64,000 bases of DNA from CADEED01 sp043747875 (GTDB lineage Bacteria > Pseudomonadota > Gammaproteobacteria > Steroidobacterales > Steroidobacteraceae), in the NCBI GenBank assembly GCA_043747875.1, contig JAYTOI010000029.1, positions 1-64,000 on the forward strand. Reading direction: 5' to 3'. A program made the position numbers and the translations under genes. A model generated the notes under the pieces. That model did no database searches. It saw only the letters and a list, made by a program, of their open reading frames with translations, and was not told the origin of the DNA. Below are positions 53,409-61,600 of the stretch, in pieces; within the stretch, counting starts at the first letter, position 1; the number at the start of each line of letters is the position of its first letter.

Positions 53409-53548
53409 CAGGCAGCAACACGGGCCAGTCATTCGATTTTCAACTGCCTTAATCTGCCGCGTACGCCTCACAGCACATTCTCATTTCACCGCCGCGCGTT
53501 AGTGAATAGCTCTCTTCTCGCCGCGGTTGGCGCGTCCGTCGCAAGCAA

Positions 53549-54265
53549 CTACCTCCCCTCCTGCTGCTGATAAATCCTCTGCGCCTTCTCCGCCTTCTGC
53601 TCCACCGACAACCCCGGATCCTTCTCATTCTCCATCAGCTCATACAGCTTCCGCTGCGCCTTCTCTTCCTCCCCAAACATCCCCTTCGTCACCTGCTCGC
53701 CAAAATGCTGCACTCTCAATCCATGCATGCCGTCGATCTGTGACACACCCTGCTCCACAGTCGTGACCTCGCGATCCGGTGGATAGGCCTGGTACACCGC
53801 CGCCTGATAATTCTGATACTGCGCCATCAACTCATAAAGCTTGTGCCCGGCGTCGGGCGGCAGCGTCGCTACCACTTCCTTCACCTTCTTGTCTCGCTCC
53901 GTCGGGATGAACAGCGCAAACAACCGCTCGAGATCGAGCCGCGCCTTTTCATCCGTCACGAGATGGCCGCTGGCATCGGCCCGGAACGCAATCTCTCCGT
54001 TGTCCTGCTCCGGATTGTAGGTAGGGGCCGCGCCAGTTGCGGCCGTGCCGGCATCTGCCGTCTCCGTCGTGATGCCCGGTGTCGCAGACACCGCAGACAT
54101 CGCAGCCGGCGACGCCGGTGTGTCGGACTGCGAAGCACCCGGCGCAGTCGCGACCGCATTCGTCCGAGGTACGGACTCAACAGGCCCGTCACGGAAAACG
54201 AACAGCACGCCGGCGAAGACCAGCGCTGCAGCCGAAGCAGTCAGAACCGCATATCGCTTGTTCAT
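53549..54265 (-). CDS. Lipase-chaperone (LifO)-like membrane-anchored protein
   Basis: A 238-residue protein with an N-terminal anchor (RYAVLTASAAALVFAGVLFV), an Ala/Thr/Pro-rich linker of about 70 residues, and a helical domain. The end HFGEQVTKGMFGEEEKAQRK and DPGLSVEQKAEKAQRI match the C-terminal signature of lipase secretion chaperones (FGEEV..ALFGEEE, DPSLS.EEKA). LifO-type chaperones stay in the inner membrane and fold one dedicated lipase in the periplasm. It is shorter than typical (about 280-340). The polyester hydrolase gene upstream on the same strand is the obvious candidate client, although a terminator separates them. Confidence 0.7.
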   Translation of the reverse strand: MNKRYAVLTASAAALVFAGVLFVFRDGPVESVPRTNAVATAPGASQSDTPASPAAMSAVSATPGITTETADAGTAATGAAPTYNPEQDNGEIAFRADASGHLVTDEKARLDLERLFALFIPTERDKKVKEVVATLPPDAGHKLYELMAQYQNYQAAVYQAYPPDREVTTVEQGVSQIDGMHGLRVQHFGEQVTKGMFGEEEKAQRKLYELMENEKDPGLSVEQKAEKAQRIYQQQEGR

Positions 54266-54319
54266 GAACGCGAACTCCTTTCCGCGCGGGGATGGCGAAT
54301 CTTAACCCCCAAACGACGA

Positions 54320-54343
54320 AAGGGCGGCTCCGTAGCCGCCCTT
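54320..54343 (-). terminator. Intrinsic terminator after the polyester hydrolase gene
   Basis: AAGGGCGGCT and its exact complement form a 10-bp stem around a 4-base loop. On the minus strand it is followed by T-containing sequence (TTTCGTCGTTTG). It lies 22 bp after the hydrolase stop and before the chaperone-like gene. Confidence 0.75.
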
Positions 54344-54365
54344 CATCTCGCCCTGAACTCGAAGC

Positions 54366-55190
54366 TCAGAACGGAGCGGTGGACGAGAACGTCGACAAGC
54401 GAGCGTCGGTCACCAGGAACGGGCTGTAGCGGGTGTCGCCGTCGACCCAGCGCTTCATCCACGCAACCTGGTACTTGCTCGCCGGCTGGTTCGCGGGGTT
54501 GGCCGACTGAAACGAGTGGTTGACGTTGCGAATCACGGCGAGCAGCTTCTCGGTCTGGTTGATGCTGAGGTAGAACCACCCCGCATGGGTGCTGACGGGC
54601 GCGATCTCGTCGATCGAACCGCCGACCATGGCCACCGGCGACTGGATCGCGGAGAAGTTCCGCACGTCGGTGCTCCACGGCGCGAGGCCAACGCCGGCGC
54701 GCAGCGATGCGTTCTGACGCAGCGCCTGCAGCGCTCCGCCGCCACCCATCGAGTGACCGGTGACTGCACGACGGCTGCCGTCCACTTTGCCCGCGACCGG
54801 ACCGGTAGTGAGGGCGGCCACCGCGTTCAGCGCGGCTTGCAACTGCGTGGCGCGGCTGGCCGGAAAATCGAGGATCGAATTGGTGTTGATGGTGACGACG
54901 ACGAAACCATGCGTGGCGAGCCGGCGGCCCATCACTGCCACCGACGACTGCGTGGCGGTGAAGCCGGGGCAGAACGAGATGACTCCGTAGGTGCCAGCCG
55001 CATTCGGCGAATACACCGTGCCGCCGCCGAAGCCGTTGCCTCTCGCCAGCGACTGCGTCGACACCGCGAACGGGCCATCGGCGGCGATGCTCGCCTCGGT
55101 CGGGTCGGGCCCCTGCACCTGCGCATTCGTGACGGCCGCAAGCGACCAGAGTCCGAGTGCCAGTGTGAGTACGAATTTCCTTATGTACAT
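54366..55190 (-). CDS. PETase/cutinase-like polyester hydrolase
   Basis: A 274-residue secreted alpha/beta hydrolase of the polyesterase-lipase-cutinase family. Signal MYIRKFVLTLALGLWSLAAV. The order GPDPTEAS, GGGTVYSPNAAGTYGVISFC, PGFTATQSSVAVMGRRLATH, GFVVVTINTNSILDFPASRA follows the PET hydrolase family closely. Catalytic Ser is in GHSMGGGG, Asp in GGSIDEIAPV, His in NVNHSFQSAN; AWMKRWVDGDTRYSPF is the conserved end. It has GHSMG (as in actinobacterial cutinases) rather than GWSMG of Ideonella PETase, and Val/Met where that enzyme has a Trp pair. GGAGG precedes the ATG at 55190. Confidence 0.88.
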   Translation of the reverse strand: MYIRKFVLTLALGLWSLAAVTNAQVQGPDPTEASIAADGPFAVSTQSLARGNGFGGGTVYSPNAAGTYGVISFCPGFTATQSSVAVMGRRLATHGFVVVTINTNSILDFPASRATQLQAALNAVAALTTGPVAGKVDGSRRAVTGHSMGGGGALQALRQNASLRAGVGLAPWSTDVRNFSAIQSPVAMVGGSIDEIAPVSTHAGWFYLSINQTEKLLAVIRNVNHSFQSANPANQPASKYQVAWMKRWVDGDTRYSPFLVTDARLSTFSSTAPF

Positions 55191-55378
55191 GTAAATTCCT
55201 CCGTGTCTGTCGATGGTGACCGGCCATCTTAATGGGTTGCGCGGCGCGCACCTCCTGTCAAAATTGCCATGCGGGTTTCTCGCGTTCCCGTCACCCCGGA
55301 CTCTCAACCAGCCCCCTAGCTAGAACGGGGCCGTGGACGCACGCGACTTGCGGTCCTGACTCCGCTCGAGTGACCCTT

Positions 55379-56380
55379 TCAATCGGCGCCATTTCCGGTC
55401 AACACCTTCTCCAGATACGTCTGCGCGCCGCTTGCTTCCGACTGCGCCAGCCAGAACAGCGCGCGCTTGCGCTGTTCGCGCCCCATCGACCGGTCTTCCG
55501 CGACTGTGACCAGTGCGCGGGTCGCGCGCTCAGCGGGTAGTTGCGAGAGCGCGAACGTGGCCTGATCGCGAACGTCCTCGTCGTCCTCGTTGCGGATCGC
55601 CGCGAGGATCGCGCCATCAGCGTTCGCGGCGCCCGTCTGCGCGAGCCAGAACCACGCCTGCCCGCGCACATCACCGCTTTTGTCGGTATTGCCCAGTCGA
55701 ATCACATCCGGCACGACGCGCGGCGCTTTGGATCGCGTGAGCGCGAAGATGGCATGCTTGCGCACTTCCACGTCTGTGCTGCCGAACATCACGGCGCTCG
55801 TGATGTCGGCACCCGCGGCGCCTCGCAGCACGGCGAGCCAGAACAAGGCGGGCTTGCGATGCCCGATGCTCGCGTCGCCGCGGGCGATCGCAGCCAGTGC
55901 GTCGAGCGCCACATCGCCGCGATGCATCGCCAATGCGGCCAGGACGTTCTCGCGGAGATCGTCGTTCTTGGCCGCGCCGCCCTTGAACTGCGCGATCAAC
56001 CAGCGCGCGCTGTCGTCCGCGGTCACGATGCCCAACTGCCGGATGGGTGTCGCGGATTCCACCGCGCAGGTCGCGGAGTACGCCCGCAGGCGCTCGACCT
56101 GGCCACCGGCCGTGCGCGCATACACGCGCACGGCGTCGGTATTCGCGTCGTCGCGACTGCCGAAATTGTTGCGATCATCGTCCAGACGACAGGACTTGCG
56201 CGCTGGATCGCGGTCGTCCCAACTACTCCAGCAGCACTGGTCCGGCGCGTCCTCGACGGCGGCAACCTGCCAGCTCGCCCAGCCGTCCTGCGGCAACTCG
56301 AGCCCGGCGCAATACGCCTGCGAGACCAGCGCGAGCGGCACCACGCACAGCATGGCGGCGCGGATGGTGAGGGTTCTCAT
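55379..56380 (-). CDS. Exported HEAT-repeat protein, last gene of the CHAT-sigma operon
   Basis: A 333-residue exported protein (signal AAMLCVVPLALVSQAYCAG). After a Cys/Trp-rich N-terminal region (DQCCWSSWDDRDPARKSC) come HEAT-type helical repeats, for example AGADITSAVMFGSTDVEVRK, DVRGQAWFWLAQTGAANADG and EDVRDQATFALSQLPAERAT. Such superhelical repeats bind other proteins. It overlaps the previous gene by 4 bases. No catalytic motif is seen. Confidence 0.82.
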   Translation of the reverse strand: MRTLTIRAAMLCVVPLALVSQAYCAGLELPQDGWASWQVAAVEDAPDQCCWSSWDDRDPARKSCRLDDDRNNFGSRDDANTDAVRVYARTAGGQVERLRAYSATCAVESATPIRQLGIVTADDSARWLIAQFKGGAAKNDDLRENVLAALAMHRGDVALDALAAIARGDASIGHRKPALFWLAVLRGAAGADITSAVMFGSTDVEVRKHAIFALTRSKAPRVVPDVIRLGNTDKSGDVRGQAWFWLAQTGAANADGAILAAIRNEDDEDVRDQATFALSQLPAERATRALVTVAEDRSMGREQRKRALFWLAQSEASGAQTYLEKVLTGNGAD

Positions 56381-57294
56381 GGCTTCTTCTCCAGTGCGGA
56401 ATCGATGGCTTCGAGCGCGGCGTCCCCGTCCATCATGGTCAGCGTACGCAATAGCGCCCGCTTCTCCTCGCTGGTCTTGGCGGCGCGGTACAGCGCGAGC
56501 ACGCCCTGCTGGTCGTTCGCGATCAGCATGCCCTTCAGGGCCGCATCGCGGAGTTCCTCGTCGCCGCGTGCGTAAATCCCGCGCAACGCGGTGCGTGCGG
56601 CGTCGCTTTGAACGATGCCGATCTTGCTGATGGCTTCGATGCGTACGGAGCGGTCACCGCTGCCTTCGGCAATCTTGCGCAGGCTCTCGAGATCGCCACT
56701 GATCGCGTACGCGTCCAGCAACCCGCGTGCGGCATTCGGCTGCTCGCCGAGCTTGCGCAATTCCTCGCTCGCGCCCATCGCGCCCAGGATGTGAATCGCA
56801 TTGCTGGCGTCGTCCTCCGTCTTGGCGCTCAGGACCGCCTGATACACCGCCTCCTTGTAGCCGGCGATCAGCCAGGCTTGCAGCACTTCATCTTTCACGT
56901 CGGAGTCGCCGGCGTTGTAGACCGCCTGCAAGGCGTCGAGCGCCTTCCGGTCGCCGGCGATGCCGGTGCTGCGAATGGCTTCGCCGCGCAGGGCTGCATC
57001 CGGCGAGCGCGTCATCTGGGACAGCATTTCGCGCGCTTCCGGCGCTTCGATCTGACCGAGCACGAACAGGGCGCGCTGTTTGACGAGCGGCGTCTGCGAT
57101 CCGGCCAGCACTTTCTTGAGGATCGGCAGCGCGCGCTCCGGAGACTGCGCCATCAGGCCTTCGAGCGCCGCGAGTGAGAGATCTTCGTCGGCGCTGGGAG
57201 AGCGGTCGGCCTCCCGGGCGGCGGCCGGCGGAGTCTTCGCGAATGTGGCGCCGGCCATGAGCAGCGCGACCAGCGTGATGCGTATGAAATGCAT
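56377..57294 (-). CDS. Exported HEAT-repeat protein of the CHAT-sigma operon
   Basis: A 305-residue exported protein (signal MHFIRITLVALLMAGATFAK) made almost entirely of HEAT repeats: LPILKKVLAGSQTPLVKQRA, LRGEAIRSTGIAGDRKALDA, KAVSKIGI-type helices (here IEAISKIGIVQSDAARTALR). It starts 15 bp after the anti-sigma gene and is coupled to the second HEAT gene. Together they may form a periplasmic scaffold for the operon's other products. That role is inference. Confidence 0.82.
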   Translation of the reverse strand: MHFIRITLVALLMAGATFAKTPPAAAREADRSPSADEDLSLAALEGLMAQSPERALPILKKVLAGSQTPLVKQRALFVLGQIEAPEAREMLSQMTRSPDAALRGEAIRSTGIAGDRKALDALQAVYNAGDSDVKDEVLQAWLIAGYKEAVYQAVLSAKTEDDASNAIHILGAMGASEELRKLGEQPNAARGLLDAYAISGDLESLRKIAEGSGDRSVRIEAISKIGIVQSDAARTALRGIYARGDEELRDAALKGMLIANDQQGVLALYRAAKTSEEKRALLRTLTMMDGDAALEAIDSALEKKP

Positions 57295-57309
57295 GGGATG
57301 TCCTTCTGA

Positions 57310-58026
57310 CTACAAAGCGGTGGATTGGTCGTTCGGTGCATCGGCGCCTGCCCTCAGCCGGCCCTGGATGACTCGCAGTTCGAAGCCGAGCTGCGCGATG
57401 TTCGCGGAGTTGTCGCTGCCCTCGTGCGTGAGGCTTTCGAGCACGGGCGCGAACGCGCGCAACACGCGCGCCAGCTGCGGCTCGCCGGCGCGCTCGGCCG
57501 CCAGCGCGTACATCCGGTTCTGCGCGACGATGGTCTCGACGAGGCGCGCGCGCTGCTCGGGCGTCGCGCTGCCGATTCCTGCGATCTGCCGCTCGGTGCT
57601 CGCGAGATGCCAGGTGAGGCCGCGTTCGTAGGCGGAGGCATCGTCCCGGCTCGGGGCAACGGCCGGCAGCGCATCGCCCGCCACATGGTTCACGGGGGGC
57701 TGAGCACTGAAAATAGCCAGGACTATGGCAAGGCCCGCGACCGTGGCCGCGACTGCCAGCCATCTACCCGGGAAGGAACGTCCTGGGCGCGCGGCCTGTG
57801 TCGTGCTGCCGACGTCGTCCAGCGCCGCCTGCCATCGCTGCTGCACTTGCGGGGGCACGGGCACGTCCGGCAGCGCATCCGCCGCGGCGTCGAGGCGCGC
57901 CACCAGAACGTGCAATCGATGTGCGAGTTCGGGTTGTTCGGCGAGCGCCGCGCCGATGCGCGCGCGCTCGGCGGCGCCCAGACCGTCGCGGTAGTGGTAG
58001 AGCAGGAGGTCGTCGTCGGTAGTCAT
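57310..58026 (-). CDS. Membrane anti-sigma-like protein of the CHAT-sigma operon
   Basis: A 238-residue protein, coupled to the sigma gene by ATGA. A helical N-terminal domain (DLLLYHYRDGLGAAERARIG) is followed by a transmembrane helix (WLAVAATVAGLAIVLAIFSA) and a periplasmic helical region with a coiled stretch (YERGLTWHLASTERQIAGIG). It has no zinc motif. The position right after an ECF sigma gene and the topology suggest an anti-sigma. Its periplasmic part is helical, unlike the beta domains of the proteins at 9200 and 22952. Confidence 0.72.
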   Translation of the reverse strand: MTTDDDLLLYHYRDGLGAAERARIGAALAEQPELAHRLHVLVARLDAAADALPDVPVPPQVQQRWQAALDDVGSTTQAARPGRSFPGRWLAVAATVAGLAIVLAIFSAQPPVNHVAGDALPAVAPSRDDASAYERGLTWHLASTERQIAGIGSATPEQRARLVETIVAQNRMYALAAERAGEPQLARVLRAFAPVLESLTHEGSDNSANIAQLGFELRVIQGRLRAGADAPNDQSTAL

Positions 58027-58556
58027 TCCACGCCTCGCCATACGTGCAGGTCGACGCGCAGCTTGCGAACCGCGCGGAACAATGCGTGCTTCACGTTGTG
58101 AGTGTTGATGTGCAGAGTCTCGGCGATCTCGTCGAGACGCCAGCCTTCGATGTGCTTGAGCAGGAAGACCTGCCGTTCCATCGTCGTCAGCCGTTGCATC
58201 GCGACCGCGAGATCTTTGCCCAGCGCCTGCTGGACATATTCGCTTTCGGCCGTCGTCGCGGGGCCGGCCGGCACACTATCGGCGTCGAGCTCGTCCTCGG
58301 CCCGGGTCTTGCGCCGCCGCACCAGGTCGATGGCCGCGTTGAGGGCGATGCGATGGATCCAGCTATCGAGCGCGGCCTCGCCGCGGAAGTCGTCGCGCCG
58401 GTGCCAGGCTTTCAGCAGGGCTTCCTGGACCGCGTCCGCCGCCAGATCGGCGTCGCGCGTGATGCGCAGACAGGCGTTGTACCAACGCCGGCTGCGCTCG
58501 CGAAGCACCGTGTGGAAGGCGTCCGGCCGGACCCAGGATTTCAAAAGGGTGAGCAC
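58023..58556 (-). CDS. ECF-type sigma factor of the CHAT operon (RpoE-like layout)
   Basis: A 177-residue ECF sigma factor of typical size. Region 2: RWYNACLRITRDADLAADAV, QEALLKAWHRRDDFRGEAAL with the DAVQEALLKAW core. Region 4: LTTMERQVFLLKHIEGWRLD with HTH EIAETLHINTHNVKHALFRA. It lies 62 bp after the CHAT gene and before a membrane anti-sigma-like gene. It is not closely similar to the two sigma factors at 8613 and 22278. Confidence 0.9.
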   Translation of the reverse strand: MLTLLKSWVRPDAFHTVLRERSRRWYNACLRITRDADLAADAVQEALLKAWHRRDDFRGEAALDSWIHRIALNAAIDLVRRRKTRAEDELDADSVPAGPATTAESEYVQQALGKDLAVAMQRLTTMERQVFLLKHIEGWRLDEIAETLHINTHNVKHALFRAVRKLRVDLHVWRGVE

Positions 58557-58618
58557 GAACCTTGGACGCGCAGGCGGGAAAAAGGTTAGCGCACGCGCCT
58601 GGCGCGGCCGGTTATGTC

Positions 58619-61600
58619 TCAGCCGGCAAAGTATGCGTGCGCCAGCGCCGTGATCCGGCGGCGCTGCTGCTCGGCCTCGCTCGCACCGGGCTTTGGACTC
58701 AGCCAGGCGCGCTGCGTATCGGTCAACGCGCGCGCCGCGGACTGACCGCTCGTGAACCGCGTGTAGAAATCCTCGGCGAACTGCTGGGCGAGCACGTCCT
58801 CGATGGGCGCGAGCGTGGCGATGACGGCGCGCGCGCCCGCGCGCAGGAAGGCGCGTTGCAGGCCCGGCATGCCGGATGCGTATTGCGGCGGGCCAATGGC
58901 ACTTTCACAGGCGCTCAGGAACACCAGCTCCGCATCGCCGTGCCAGCCCTGCACCTGGCCCGCGGTCAGATAGGTGGCCTTGCCGTTCGCGTCGGTGGCC
59001 GGCAGCACCAGCAGTGAGGCGATCGGTTGTCTGAGATCGGCCAGCGCGTGCGTCGCAAAGTGCACCACGTCCACGCCGCTGGCCCAGATGTCGCGCAATG
59101 CCGCCGCGTTGCCGTCCGCGCCCATGAGTAGTTTGATCTTGGCCGAGGGCTCGCGCGCCTCGAACAGTGCCGCCGCGACACGAATTTCCTTGGTCGCCGC
59201 CTGCAGGCGCGGCACCGGGTCGGCCACGGCCGCGGCGCGATACGTGCCGCTGCCGCTGGCCAGCGCCACGAACCGCAGCGGTCGCGCGCTCTTCTGCCGT
59301 GGCGCCGCGTCGACGTTGAACAGCGAGGTCACCATCGCGATGTCATGCGTCTCCACGAGCGGGCGCCGCGGATCCACCGGCGAGCGCAGCGCCGGGAATG
59401 GCACGCTCGCGATGCGTCCTTCGCCGACGATTTCGACCGCCGAAGAATCCCGGGGCAGCAGGCCGGCGGGCAGCAGCACTGCGGACACCCGCTCGAGTGC
59501 CATCTCGAGGTCGCGCGGTGCGACGCCAGCGTCGAGCTTCGAGAGCTCGGCTAACTGCTTCTCGAGATCACTGCGCCCGGTGGAAAGCACCGTGACGCGT
59601 GTGCCGGCCGCGCTGCGCACCAGAGCATAGACATGCTCTTCGCCGATTGCGTACGAGAGCTGCACCGTACCCGGCTTCAGCGCACGCCAATCGGGCGGAG
59701 CGCCCGGCGAGGTCATGGCACGCACGTGCTTCGCCGCCGCCGATTGCCGCAGGTGATCGAGCTCCACGTGCAGGCGCGACATGTCGAGCTGCAATGCGCG
59801 CAGCTCGGACGCGTCGGTGGCGGCGAGGTCGTGCTGCATGAGCGTCGCGATGCGCAGACTCTTCTGGCCCATGTCCTGCAGCAGCGCATCGACGCGCGCG
59901 GCACTGGCCGCGTCGAGCGGGCCCACGCGCAAGGCGCCGAAGCTCATCTGCCGCGCACGCTCGAGCCGTCGCAACGCCACCATTTCCACGGCGGATGCAG
60001 GCTGCGGCAGGCCTGCGCCGCGCTTCGCGACGTTTGCCAACACGTTGTCCAGATAGCCGCGAAAGGCGCCGAGCTCGTCGCGCAGCATGGTCGTGCGCAC
60101 CTCGATGCTCGCGCTGCGCGCGCGAAAATCCTGGCTGAGCGTCAACGCCCGCTCGAAATTCGCGAGCGCTGCCGTCTTCTTGCCCAACCGCGCGTCGAGC
60201 TCCGCCTGGCTGCGCAGCACGCTGATCACACGCCAATCGTCGCGAACGCGGGTGGAGGTCTCCAGCGCTTCGCCGAGCAGCCTGGAAGCTTCGGCCAGCT
60301 CTTTGTGCGTGCTGCCGTCCTGTTTGATCACCGCCAATGCAAACCAGGTCTTTACATCGGTGAAGGCGTGGTGCCGAGGGTCTTGCAAGTCTCCGGACAG
60401 CGATTTACGAAACTGCGCAATGGCCGCCGGATAGTCTTCCTTGGTGTAGTACGCGACCCCGAGGTCGAATCGCGACCGCACCTGGGCGATGGGGATGGAC
60501 GCGCGGCTCACGGCCTCTTCGAGTAGTTTGAACGAGCGATCCAGGTCACCTTCCAGGCGCGCGACGTTGGCCGCGGCCATCAGTGCCCAGACGTGCTGCG
60601 TGACGTCCTTTTCCTCGCGCGTGATCCGCAGCGCTTCGTCGTAGAACACGTGCGCCTGCTGCAGATCGCCGCGATTCTGGTACAGGTTGCCGAGCTCCTG
60701 CGACACGATCGCTTCCTGGACACGCAACTGGAATTCGCGCGCGCGCGGCAGTGCCTTCAGGAACAGCTCCGTAGCCTGGTCCGAACGCCCGGAAAGGGAC
60801 ATGCCGCGTCCGGCAGATAGATAGGCGTCGACACGCAACGCCGGATCCGAAATCCGGTCGAGCTCGGGAATCAGCGGGTCGAACGCGAGCGCCCCGTCGG
60901 CAAAACGACCGAGATCGACGAGCACCATCGCCTGCTTGCAACGGATCTCGCGTACACCCGCCACGTGGCCCTGATTTTCGTAGAGCGCGCTGGCTGCCTC
61001 GAAATGCTGGTTGGCGTCATCGGCGTGCATCAGGCCGATGTCGAGTTGTGCCAGGCCGTCGAACGCGCGCGCGCGTTCGATCGGGCCGAACAGCGACGAG
61101 GGTTGGCTCAGCGCAACGAGAGTTCCGGTTGCCTGCGCGCGTGCCTCGGCGGCGGTCGGGTTTTTCGCCTCGGAATCGTCGGTCATGCGACTGAGCGCCT
61201 GCGCTTCGACGTACTTCGAGCGCGCTTCGTTCAGGGCGTCGGATTTCGGCAGGCTGGCGAAGGCGGTGCCGGCGCGCTGCGCCTGCAGATGCGCCTCACC
61301 CGGGTCGCCGGCGAGATACAGCATCTTCGCGCGGATGAGCTGCGCATGCGCCTGAAGCCTTTTGTCGCCCGAGGCGGCGCCGAAACCATCGATCGCGCGC
61401 TGAATTTCCGGAAGGCCGGTCTTCTTGAAGTCGTTGGTGTGGAATGCAGAGTTGGTGGCGGCTGTCCAGGCGCGCGCCGCATCGATCTGCGCGGCTAACT
61501 GCTCTTCTCGGTCCGCGCCGCCGGCGTATTGCCGCACGGTGAGATGCACCTTGCCAGGCTGAGTCATGTCCTGCGGACCGGTGAGCGTCACGCGTATGCG

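Larger units (their letters stand above)
52754..53548. other. Decayed, AT-richer region with gene fragments
   Basis: No intact gene is supported in these 795 bp. A YecA/UPF0149-like N-terminal fragment lies at 52809-52964 and a tRNA-Thr-like 3' half at 53363-53408. A minus-strand open frame at 53205-53471 reads through the tRNA-like segment; its last part (FVWRAEDWNVIIVGDLQMLL) looks protein-like and may be another gene end. Composition is clearly lower in GC than the surroundings, as expected for acquired and degenerating DNA. Confidence 0.55.

Noticed and set aside
53019..53570. 183-codon + strand frame in the decayed region
   Set aside because: No family, no ribosome binding site, and it crosses the tRNA-like remnant; I treat it as a chance frame.
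36000..61000. Recent whole-gene duplication giving the same-length CHAT paralogues as a possible assembly artefact
   Set aside because: Protein sequences differ throughout and flanking genes differ, so both copies are genuine.
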